From: a virus
DNA: 24,546 bases
Direction: 5' to 3' (one strand)
IMG/VR virus record: IMGVR_UViG_3300042558_001485
Location: 1-24,546 of that record
Both the position numbers and the translations under genes were made by a program. Below are positions 6,056-15,300 of the stretch, piece by piece. The notes beneath the pieces were generated by a model. It was not told the DNA's origin and searched no databases. It worked only from the letters and a program-made list of their open reading frames with translations. Numbering within the stretch: the first letter of the stretch is position 1; each line of letters starts with the position of its first letter.

Positions 6056-7452
6056 TATAAATCTCCTGTATTTGTTGATGGGAATGAGCGTGTTGTTCCA
6101 GGCCAGATTATTCGAACTGCGCCACCAGCACGCTCGCCGCGCGCAGCATTAACAGTTCGCGAACCACCACCACCGCCGCCACCGTAAAGACCACCAGCAC
6201 CACCAACCCGTGGAGATGAACCGCTACCCGATGTACCTGAGGCACCACCACTACCTCCACCACCGCCTGGACCACCACCAGACCCTAATACGCCTCCAGC
6301 GCCATTAGATCCTTGGCCAAGAAGCCCGACTCCACCGCCGCCGCCGCCGCCTCCAGCTCCAGTGCCAGTCTCACCCCTAGATGCACCACCGCCACCGCCA
6401 CCTGATCCTGCTGAACCACCAGCGCCTGCAGCTCCACCATTTCCTGCGTATCCACCTGCGCCACCGCCACCGCCACCGCCGCACCCACCTGCTGTGCCAC
6501 CTGTGCCACCATTACCGCCGCCATCCCCTGTACCCCTCGTACCACCAGATGGCCAGAAGCCGTCATTAGCACTCCAGCCGCCTTGTGCGGTCACCGCTGC
6601 GGCAAAAGAACTTGGGTTCGAGCAAGCAGAAACAATTGCCTGATATGAACTGCCGGGTGTAACAGAATAATTGTTTAAATATGATAATGAGCCACCACTT
6701 CCTCCACTTCCAGAGCAGCCAGCGGAATAACAATTTTGATTGAAGCCGGCAGAGCCCCGGCCGCCTGCACCCACAACTACCACAGAGACTGATGTTACAC
6801 CAGCTGGAGCTACCCAATAGTACGCTCCTGGTGAGGTATAGGCATACTGACCGGTTGTTACTGCCGTAACGCTATTACTTGCTGCGCTGGCCGAACCTGT
6901 ACCTGCTGCACTAGTAGCTGTGACGGTGAATGTGTATGAAGTACCTCCAGACAGACCGGATACAACTACTGAACCAGAACCTGCTTGAGATAGGGTACCT
7001 GTAATACCACCCGGTGAACTTGTAGCTGTGTATTGCGTTATCGTTGCACCGCCATTATCTGCAGGAGCAGTAAACGGCACTGTTGCTGTTTGACCGGAAA
7101 TAGTGGCTGTTCCAATAGTAGGTGCACCAGGAACAACCCCCGCTACAGCAGCAGTCGCATTCGAATTTGCTGACACAGCTGATACAACGTTTGTAGCAGT
7201 TACTACACATCGAATTGCATTTCCTACGTCCGCAGTAACTAACGTATATGTACTTGACGTCGCACTACCAATGTTAGAACCTGCTCTTTGCCACTGATAT
7301 GTAAAAGTTGGTGTAGGTGCACCAGTCCAGGTACCAGTAGTTGATGAGAGAGTCTGTCCTCTGGTTGCAGTACCAGATACTGCAGGAGCAACTGTGTTGA
7401 TTGGGGCCGAGCTATACGTGCCCCCGGCAATCATTGATAATATTCCTGACAT
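6055..7452 (-). CDS. Ig-like / Fn3 / polyglycine-rich adhesin, 465 aa
   Basis: A likely receptor-binding adhesin in three parts. Residues 15-105 are a bacterial Ig-like domain with VSGTATRGQTLSSTTGTWTG, FTYQWQRAG, STYTLVTADVGNAIRC and VVTATN. Residues 107-198 are a fibronectin type III-like domain (PGAPTIGTATISG, FTAPADNGGATITQYTA, GLSGGTSYTFTVTATSAAGT). Residues 200-465 are a glycine-rich domain that opens with a beta segment (WVAPAGVTSVSVVVVGAGG), has long Gly runs between about 303 and 430, and ends GGAVRIIWPG..RSFPSTNT, a tail often seen on marine phage glycine-rich proteins. Polyglycine helices of this kind are known from the gp38-type distal adhesin of phage S16. Cysteines occur at 241, 246, 277 and 323. 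The gene follows the 143-aa fibre-tip-like gene by one base and overlaps the next by TAATG. Receptor unknown; equivalence to gp38 is by architecture only. Confidence 0.82.
   Translation of the reverse strand: MSGILSMIAGGTYSSAPINTVAPAVSGTATRGQTLSSTTGTWTGAPTPTFTYQWQRAGSNIGSATSSTYTLVTADVGNAIRCVVTATNVVSAVSANSNATAAVAGVVPGAPTIGTATISGQTATVPFTAPADNGGATITQYTATSSPGGITGTLSQAGSGSVVVSGLSGGTSYTFTVTATSAAGTGSASAASNSVTAVTTGQYAYTSPGAYYWVAPAGVTSVSVVVVGAGGRGSAGFNQNCYSAGCSGSGGSGGSLSYLNNYSVTPGSSYQAIVSACSNPSSFAAAVTAQGGWSANDGFWPSGGTRGTGDGGGNGGTGGTAGGCGGGGGGGAGGYAGNGGAAGAGGSAGSGGGGGGASRGETGTGAGGGGGGGGVGLLGQGSNGAGGVLGSGGGPGGGGGSGGASGTSGSGSSPRVGGAGGLYGGGGGGGSRTVNAARGERAGGAVRIIWPGTTRSFPSTNTGDL
6160..6546 (-). repeat. 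Low-complexity Gly-codon island
   Basis: The region encodes residues 303-431 of the adhesin, mostly GG, GGA, GGS and GGT units. The DNA is a run of near-repeats of GGTGGC-type hexamers (ccaccg on the plus strand) and is far richer in GC than anything around it. Such DNA can change length by slippage or recombination. Confidence 0.85.
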
Positions 7453-7453
7453 T

Positions 7454-7885
7454 TTAGGTCAATCCTGTTCCAGTAATAATCCAAGAAGTAGAAGTTATCT
7501 TAAGGGCATTTGCAAGCCCGTATTGAGCAAGTGACCTATTCCCTGTTGTGCCCTGTCCTCCAAGATACATTGTATCTGTGGCTATAACAATGGTTACAAC
7601 CTGAGAGGTCATATTACAAAAAGCTATTACAGTACCAATAGGATATTCAACTGAGCTATTTGCAGCAATTGTGAATGTTCTTGCATTTGCGTCGGATGCT
7701 GGGTGAAAGATAACCTTACCAGCGTCAGCTAAAACTGTGGTATAAGCAGCCGATTGGCTGTTTTGAGGTACATTTATAAACCCTATTGCATTCGTACCAT
7801 CAACCGTCGTACCAGTACCCATTGTAGTTGACGTCAAATTTCTTGAATCATCAATGACGGTTGTTCCGCCTATTTTTATTGCCAT
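7454..7885 (-). CDS. Fibre-tip-like virion protein, 143 aa
   Basis: After a short N-terminal segment (MAIKIGGTTVIDDSRNLTST) residues 30-143 form a beta-rich module: GTNAIGFINVPQNSQSAAYT, ADAGKVIFHP, ARTFTIAAN, PIGTVIAFCN, VTIVIATDTMYLGG, then WIITGTGLT at the end. This GK.I ... TIPAN-like ... W...G pattern occurs at the C-terminus of many phage fibre proteins. The same module forms the C-terminus of the upstream 387-aa protein, so the two are paralogues. An AAGGAACGAAG ribosome binding site precedes the ATG at 7885 and an exact late promoter lies 35 bases upstream. One base separates its stop from the adhesin start. Probably a short fibre or adhesin-carrier protein. Confidence 0.75.
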   Translation of the reverse strand: MAIKIGGTTVIDDSRNLTSTTMGTGTTVDGTNAIGFINVPQNSQSAAYTTVLADAGKVIFHPASDANARTFTIAANSSVEYPIGTVIAFCNMTSQVVTIVIATDTMYLGGQGTTGNRSLAQYGLANALKITSTSWIITGTGLT

Positions 7886-7919
7886 CTTCGTTCCTTATTA
7901 TTATTAAACTCGGCTTTAC

Positions 7920-7927
7920 TATTTATA
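7920..7927 (-). promoter_or_regulatory. T4-type late promoter box TATAAATA
   Basis: Exact TATAAATA on the minus strand, overlapping the stop codon (7923-7925) of the 387-aa gene and lying 35 bases upstream of the 143-aa gene. It would drive the 143-aa protein, adhesin, 158-aa protein and cupin as one unit. Confidence 0.7.
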
Positions 7928-9086
7928 ATATACTTCCAGACACTAATGCAACAGTAGATGTAATAAACACTATAGTTGCAATACCACGGGTAGAAAGATC
8001 AAATGTATCTACATCAGTATCAAACCCGCTCTTATATACAGTTGAAATTGCTTGAACATTACATGTTATTGTACTAGATGTGTTGTTAAATATTGAGAAA
8101 GCATCTCCAGCAGCGAAAACGTTTGCTGTAAGGGAAACGTTTCCTCCAGAACCTAAAATAAGAATCTTGCCTACATCGCTTGCAATTGGATTATATATGG
8201 ATGTTATACTACTAGAAGCTGGTAGATTTTTATAACCGACCGGATTTGTACCATCCGCTGTACATGAAATAAGGTTACCCGAAGCAGGAACACCAAGTAT
8301 AGGAGCTACAAAAGTAATATTACTTAATTCTCCGGAAGCGTTTGTTAAATTTAAGTAAGATGGGGTACCAACGTTGGGTGTTACTAAAGTAAGATTAGTT
8401 ACTGTACCGGAAGCATTTGTTAACACAATAGCTGATGGGGTACCAAGAGCCGGAGTAGTTAATGTAGGGCTAGTTAATGTCTTATTAGTTAAGGTTTGTA
8501 CACCATCTAAAGTAACTGCTGTTCCTCCATTGGCACCAAGCTGGGTATATACTTCCCATGTATTACCTGAATATACTAACTGTACACTGATGTCGTTAAT
8601 ATCGCAAACTAAATCTTCTGCTACATTAGCAATCGTGGATCCATTTCGGGCAATAGTTACAGCGTTAGCGCCAAAATCGCCACCTGCATCAGCAACTACG
8701 ACTTGATTACCAGTTGCAGGTGTCGCAGGTAGTGTTATTGTAAATGCCCCAAGAGCGGTATTGGCTAAAACACCTTCGTTATTACTAAGAGTATAATTGG
8801 CAGACTTAGCAACATAAGACAAACCGCTGGCTGGTAACGATGTACTCGCCCACACATTACCATTACTAGTTAACACGTTACCACTGGAACCAACAGCATA
8901 GGTAATTGAGTTAATTGCAGAAACTAAGTTAGCATTAGCTGTAGTGCTTAGATTAGACAGAACCCCTAATGTAATATTAATATTAGAAAAGTTATTATCC
9001 ACTTCCGAATTAGTCAGAGGTGTACCTTTAACAGTAGACCCCGGACTAGAGATCGAATTAGCGGTTCTTAAGAGTATCGTTGCCAT
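7923..9086 (-). CDS. Tail fibre-like protein, 387 aa
   Basis: Four parts can be seen. Residues 1-85 start MATILLRTANSISSPGSTVK and include PLTNSEVDNNFSNIN, a start typical of phage fibre proteins. Residues 88-181 (YVAKSANYTLSNNEGVL, FTITLPATPATGNQVVVADA, VTIARNGSTIA, VQLVYSGNTWEVY) form a beta domain common at the ends of marine phage fibres. Residues 205-274 hold about three LGTPS..LTNASG repeats. Residues 279-387 are the module shared with the next gene. A GGTAATTAC-type ribosome binding site precedes the ATG, and a near-consensus late promoter lies 27 bases upstream. It probably is a fibre or fibre-connector protein; which fibre is unknown. Confidence 0.8.
   Translation of the reverse strand: MATILLRTANSISSPGSTVKGTPLTNSEVDNNFSNINITLGVLSNLSTTANANLVSAINSITYAVGSSGNVLTSNGNVWASTSLPASGLSYVAKSANYTLSNNEGVLANTALGAFTITLPATPATGNQVVVADAGGDFGANAVTIARNGSTIANVAEDLVCDINDISVQLVYSGNTWEVYTQLGANGGTAVTLDGVQTLTNKTLTSPTLTTPALGTPSAIVLTNASGTVTNLTLVTPNVGTPSYLNLTNASGELSNITFVAPILGVPASGNLISCTADGTNPVGYKNLPASSSITSIYNPIASDVGKILILGSGGNVSLTANVFAAGDAFSIFNNTSSTITCNVQAISTVYKSGFDTDVDTFDLSTRGIATIVFITSTVALVSGSIL
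8265..8474 (-). repeat. LGTP...LTNASG tandem repeats
   Basis: Three degenerate 26-residue units in the 387-aa protein begin TPALGTPS, TPNVGTPS and APILGVPA; the first two continue with LTNASG and the third is cut short. Such proline-containing repeats are common in phage fibre shafts. Confidence 0.8.
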
Positions 9087-9113
9087 GTAATTACCTTACA
9101 GTATTCGTTTGAA

Positions 9114-9121
9114 TATTTATT
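9114..9121 (-). promoter_or_regulatory. Near-consensus late promoter AATAAATA
   Basis: The minus strand reads AATAAATA, one mismatch from TATAAATA, 27 bases upstream of the 387-aa start. A second one-mismatch box, GATAAATA at 9125-9132, overlaps the stop of the preceding gene. One of them probably serves the 387-aa gene. Confidence 0.4.
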
Positions 9122-9123
9122 GT

Positions 9124-9369
9124 TTATTTATCTGTCTTAGATTGACTGATTAAAATACGAAGCATATCTTTGAGTTCGCTCAGTTCTTGCTTCATATTTG
9201 ACATCTCAGACTGCAGGTTATCCGATGCCTGCGCATTTCTCTCAGCAATATTTCTCTGATTAATATAGTTTTGTCTTGCATTCTGATCAACAATCAAAAT
9301 TGCTTTAGAGTCAGGATCACGAAACAACGTTGGGTGATCCTTAACCTTCATTACTTGTCTGTTTATCAT
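9124..9369 (-). CDS. Small coiled-coil virion-associated protein, 81 aa
   Basis: The N-terminal half contains MKVKDHPTLFRDPDSKAILI, and the C-terminal half (about residues 33-74) is a helical, heptad-like stretch with LQSEMSNMKQELSELKDMLR. Short proteins with a MKVK.H....RD..S.AI start and a coiled-coil end are frequent in T4-like marine phages next to structural genes, but their role is not known to me. The ATG at 9369 overlaps the stop of the 2096-aa gene as ATGA, which favours it through translational coupling. An in-frame ATG at 9351 would match the usual start of relatives better; neither has a strong ribosome binding site. Confidence 0.7.
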   Translation of the reverse strand: MINRQVMKVKDHPTLFRDPDSKAILIVDQNARQNYINQRNIAERNAQASDNLQSEMSNMKQELSELKDMLRILISQSKTDK

Positions 9370-12300
9370 ACCAGCATGATCGCTCTTAAGTTCTTACATT
9401 TCGGAATATCAGCAGAATCTTCAGATAGAAGCACGATCTTAAACACAATAGATGTAAACTGTGTAACATTGTCTATTTGCTTTTCAACTTCGAAGAACTC
9501 ACCATTTAATGATGTAGGAATAACTAAACCAGACAATTCAACGTACTCTTTAGTTGCAAGATCTGCAGACTCACCAACAGTTTTTACTTTGTAATAAACT
9601 TTAACACTAGCGTTTTCAGGTTTAGAAATATCTAGTCTGAAATTAATCGAGGTAGATGGGTTAATTAAATCAACCTGTCTTGTAATGTACTTGGCTAGAG
9701 CAGAACCACCAGTAGCGGCTTCTTCAGCAATAAACGCCCTACCATTGGTAACGGTGATAACATTACCGGCTGCAGCGGTTGTAATAGCACCTGCAACTAA
9801 GATGTTAGCACCAGACTCTAAGACATCTAACACTCTGTATGCAGCGCTATTTACCGATGAGTTAGCAACCGTAACTGTTGTACCTTTTACGATACCAGAT
9901 ACGTTAGCCTTATCATTAACAGCTACGATACTTATGTAACCTGTATCAGAAGAAACTCTTGTAAAAGAAATATTACTATTTCTTGCAACCGTGGTAATAT
10001 CGTTCTCTAGATTTTCCGAAGTATACGTAGGGTTATTAACCAGGTTCCTAATAAACACAGCCGATAATTGCTCCATATCTATGATAGGAGAAAGGAAAGG
10101 AGTTGCGTTGTTTAAAGTAATGCGTAGTGTAAGAGGTCTTGCACCTGCTAAATTATTAGCAATATTTGTTGTACTTGGTAATACCGATGTAGTATACAAC
10201 TCTGATGCACTTGCACCATTAAGAGTAATAAATGATGATTGTGGGGTATAACCTTTATCAACACCTTTTACACTCACCCTTGCAGCAGTATCTGCAAATT
10301 GAAGTGATGAGATAGCGGGATAGACAGCATCATAAAGGAAGTCACGGGTAGCCACAATACCGTTACCGCCTCCTCGTACAATTGTGTTACTGGTAGAGGC
10401 GGTTGGTAAAATAATTGTATAGGAATTTGGCTTTACATTTGATACTAAGTATTCAACATTATTAATAGTTTGAACATTAACACCGTAGATATTACCCCTA
10501 CCACTTAAGGTCAAACTAGGTTCATCACTTAGTAAATTGACCAGCTTAACTGTTGATCCATTTACAAAGCCGTTGTCAGTATGGTATACTTTTAAAACTC
10601 GACTTGCAGGATAGAATTCTAAAGGATCATTATCTAGTTTAACATACTGATAGTCATTTGTATTAACTTCAAAATCTATAGTAGCAGCTGACGTAGTAGA
10701 AAATATTGCGTTATATATTCTAAATTTAAGATCTTGATTTTGATTTGCTTCCCATGAAGAAGCATTTTGAGATTTAAATAATACACCAATAAATGGTTGA
10801 TCATTAATCACTCTACCTGTAGCAACATCGGTTTCCCCGATTTGTGAAATCCATACTTTGTAATTAATAGAACCTGATAAAAGAACCAAAGCGTATTCAC
10901 CTGGTTCAAGATAAACTAGGCCATCAAAGGCAAGATAGGTTGCAACAGAACCATCATCTGATGTAGTAATTTCTTCAGGTCTTACTACTCTACGTGAGAA
11001 TGGAATAACTGTCTGCGACGGAGCTCCGTTAACCACAGTACGTAATTCAATGTACATAGGTGCAGAGGTATCAGTATCATAGAAGAACAGATCCACACCG
11101 GTAAGTACTGTTGGATTACCCGAAATAATAAATGTTTGCGCCAAAGGATCTTGAGACCAACAGTCTAAAGGAACCGCAATTCCATCAGGAGATGTGGCTG
11201 CTAAATTAGATGTAGCACGATCAGGATTTGAATTTACTGCAGCAACAATTGAGGCAATAGAATCCCCTCCTGATGCCGGCCAGTACGGGCCAGTACCTGT
11301 AACAGGTGGTACTTGGTCACCAGCTAACAAAGCAAGGACAATTTGTGTTGAGGCAAGACCTGCGGCTGTTTCCGGGCTATATCCCGCAGATACAAACTGC
11401 CCCATTTGACCGGATGGCAATATATACTCGCCATTAGGTATACCTGCATATGTAATGGTATTAACAGCATGACCTGCAAGTCGAATAGCTTGTTGATCTG
11501 AAGCAGACAAAGCATTAACTACTGAGTCATATGAGGCAATAGCTTGAACAGCATCAATACCAGAACCGTCAGGATTAATTAATGCTGCTAATGCTTGCTT
11601 ACCTGCTGATGATATAGTATTTACAGAGTTAGAAATAGTATTAAAAGTACCTTGAGACGCCCAGTAGTCTGCACCTCCCTGGTCTGGTAACCTACCAAAC
11701 GCAGCACCGTAAATCACATCGCAGTATGTTAACCCCGGTTTTGGTGGTGGTACTGGATCTGGAACATAAGGGTCAGGAATCGGAAGACCGGTGACCGGAG
11801 TTGGATAATATTCCGGTTCAGGGTAGTATATCGGTGGAGGTACATACGAAGATGCTCTCCTATCATTTACAGCTTCTGCAGTAGTATAGCCATTTCTGGT
11901 TGATACAATTTGATTCTGCAATGTTGTTAATTGCCCAGAGGTATTAAATTTAGCCTCTGCTGCAGTCTCACTATCTATCCCGTTTGTAGGGGAATCGGTT
12001 AATCTAAAGACTTTTTCGCCAGTTGAGAAGTTAAAGTGGGATGCATCATAAAAGAATGTTCCTGATACAGTACCTGTAGAGTCTGTAAATACATTACCCT
12101 TGTTAACAATATAACCACCAAGGAAAGAATTAGCTTGGAACGCTACATTACCAGATGCGTATGTTCCGGTTACAAAATCCGTTACTTTATAGTCATCAAA
12201 ATATACTTGTAATTTTGTATTAGGTTTTAACCCTGTACCTGTAAACTTAATACTGACATTCCTCATTTTTGGAATAACTGTATTACTTACTACAACATCA

Positions 12301-15300
12301 TTATTTGTTGTAGTATCAATGGTTTCTTTAACCTCGTATGTTGTGCCCTGTCTTTCGTCTACATAACCACCACCGTAGTAATTGGTTTGCCATGAGTTCC
12401 AAACTGTACCATATAAGCCGGAAGATTGTGCAGAAGCTAACAATGTGCTGTAATTACCCTCTCTATCTATATGAACTTCAGGTAATCTAGTCGTATCAAA
12501 AAATACATCTGACGGAGGATCTAATACGACTGAACCAGTAAATGATATAACACTGAACGGGTTAATGTTTTCAATTCTTGATGCTGCATTACTTTGTACG
12601 AATACATTACTGGTGTATGCTAAGGAAACAATGTTACCTGTCATTGCGTAATTATTAGATGTACGCTGTGCGGTAGTAGTTGCAATCTCTTTCAATCTCA
12701 AATTAGTTTGATTGTAAGAGGGTCTTAAAATACCCTTTTGGAAGTCCATAGATACTTTATAATCAGAATCTAAAGGATTACCAACCTTGTGCCCGGTAAA
12801 GTTGTCGACAACAAAACCGTTTTTAAATCTATCAAAACCTAAACCGTCTTTAATTTGATATAAAGAAGTATCAGTCTCTAACAGAGATAAGGTTGTATAG
12901 TATTCTAATGTTTTAATACGACTTTCAAGCTTACCAATATCTCTCATCGTAAAGCGTCTGTTATCTATAACAGTAACGTCGATGTCTTTCTTAACATCAA
13001 ATACATAAGGCTTTTGTGCAAGCACAAACAAAGCCATAGAGTTCTGTGGGGTAGCAGGTTCTTGGGGTGTAAGAGAACTTACTCCATTAACTACCTGCAT
13101 AACCCCAGAAGAATTTAATACAATCTTATCTGTTCTAGGTAAGTAATAACTATAATCAGTTAAAATATCTACATCTTGATCTAAGAATTCAGAAGGGCTT
13201 GTAAACGTTGTACCGTTGGTATCAATTCTTGGTCTAAAATCTAAGCAGTCTCTTAAATTATAAGTCTTTGAACCAGATACAAATGTTGGAATATCTTTAT
13301 ATTCAATATCACCATAAGAGTCTACAGAGAAGAAATCCCCGCTAGAATGTGTAAAGTAACTAAACGTTACCCGTACTGGACCTGTCGGTGCAGGTTGACC
13401 TGGAAGTAAATTAATACTAGCTAAATCATAATGTGAAGTTCTCTGACCGTTATCTAAAGTATAACGGGAAGTGATATCTACAGAATTAGAAGCACTATAT
13501 GCGGTTCCAAAGGCATTAGCTGACATTCTAACATTAGATAGGACATATGCATCAGCTTGTCCTAATGAAAGAACAGTTGCGGTAGCTGTTGTATTATCGG
13601 TATAATCAATTGTAGCCCCGCTAACAAGGGTCTTAGTCTTTTTATTTGCTGCAGAATTAGTTTTTGCAATGGTAGAAATAATACGGACATCGCTTGAGGC
13701 GTATCCACTACCCAAGGTAAAGGTAACGGTCTTACCTGTCGGTGATCCGGATCTTGTAACATTACCTGTAAGAGGCAGGTATGAACCATCCGACTTATTA
13801 ACTACAAGATAGTTAGTTACAGAAAATGGAGCAAACACCTCATCTGTACCAGCAGTAATCGATACATTGCCCCCGCTTAACGTTCTATCATATACCCGGC
13901 TTGTACTATATGAGGTCTCAGTATCTGTTGGATCAACGGTTTTAATTATAGGGTATGGGAATTCAAACAAATAAGTTGCATCATTCTCGGATGGGTTATT
14001 TGTAATTACAGATGTATGCTTAGATGCGCTGATACCAGAAATATTACCGACTAAGCTAGCGCCGGCATAAACAAAAGTATCGCTTACAACACTACTAATA
14101 GCTGAAATATTACCATTAATAGTAATATAGTCACCACTTCTAATATCGGTATTAAATTTTGTACCAACACCTGTAATAACGTTACTTGCGTCAGTGGTTG
14201 TAACTGTACCGGTAATAGTAACCAAAGTTGGAACAACGTTAGCTGTTGAGTCTACAAACCCACTGTTGTTATAATAAATTTGTCTTACATCTTTATCAAA
14301 AGCATACCCTGTTAACATCTTAATGTTAAACAGGTAGGCGGTATAGGTGGCAGACATACCAGAACCAGATACATAAACAATGGATCTGATTCTTGCAGTA
14401 CCTACTTTGGTACCTGTAGGTGAACCCGGGGTAGACGTATATCCGTTGTATAGGTCTACTTCACTTAACGTTATTAGATCAGGTACTGAATAAAGCCCGG
14501 TGATTGTAACATAACTACCTACTAATGTTGAAACAGTGCTGTTATTAACTGCGGTAAAGTCTCTTGCCTTAGTGTTTACAATATACTTGCTTTTTAAATT
14601 ATCAATTTCATAACCTAAAACATAAGCCTTGCCAGGTGAAACTATACTTGCAATAAGATCTGCATTACCGTTAGCATTTGCTGTAAACAACCCGTCCCTG
14701 ATACCCGCAGCCGAGGTTCTTAGGTGTTCAATAATTTCTAAACCATATGGCTTAACGGTATAGTTACCTGACTCATCAAAAGTACGTCTTGCAAGTACAT
14801 CCCCCAAAACATTGTAATCAGAAGCGGACTTCTGATAAACCATAATACCATTTTCTATCTTAGAAATTTCTACATAGTTATTATCTACGGTGTCAGCTTC
14901 TGGTAAAGTTCTAGATTGAAGAGACAGACTTATTGAGTATCGATCGGCGCCAGGTGCAAAATAGTTATTTGAACCGGCTGCAGGATCTAATAAACTTTCA
15001 TCTTCATCTGATGTAAGAATACTTTCTGTAACTAAAAAGCCAACAGATTTTGACGGATTATCAGTGTACTTAGAAACAATAAGGGTCTCGTCTGCAAAAT
15101 ATACAAAATTGTTCTTACAAAAGATAACACCTGCAGCAATTGAAAACGCAACACCTTTACCAGTAGCTGATGAAGCGGCAGCTTGCAAGACCGCAGTACT
15201 GTTAACACCATAATTAAAAGTTAACAACTCCCCATCTGCAAAGACAGCGGTTGTCTTATCTGTACCCGAGCCCGTATACTTTACATAGATGGTAGAAGGG

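Noticed and set aside
6160-6546. CRISPR-like or tandem-repeat array
   Set aside because: The repeats are short, irregular and in phase with codons for glycine; there are no constant-length repeats with unique spacers.
6285-6572. Minus-strand 95-aa alternative frame in the adhesin
   Set aside because: Its Val/Ala/Gln/Met composition is the frame-shifted reading of the glycine repeats; the main frame is continuous with conserved domains at both ends.
6362-6643. Plus-strand 93-aa proline-rich frame
   Set aside because: It is the antisense of the glycine codons of the adhesin (GGN read backwards gives NCC Pro codons). No ribosome binding site or promoter, and the minus-strand gene is well supported.
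8374-8706. Plus-strand 110-aa frame
   Set aside because: It lies wholly inside the 387-aa fibre gene on the other strand, shows no recognisable family, and has hydrophobic valine-rich composition expected from antisense Asn/Thr codons.
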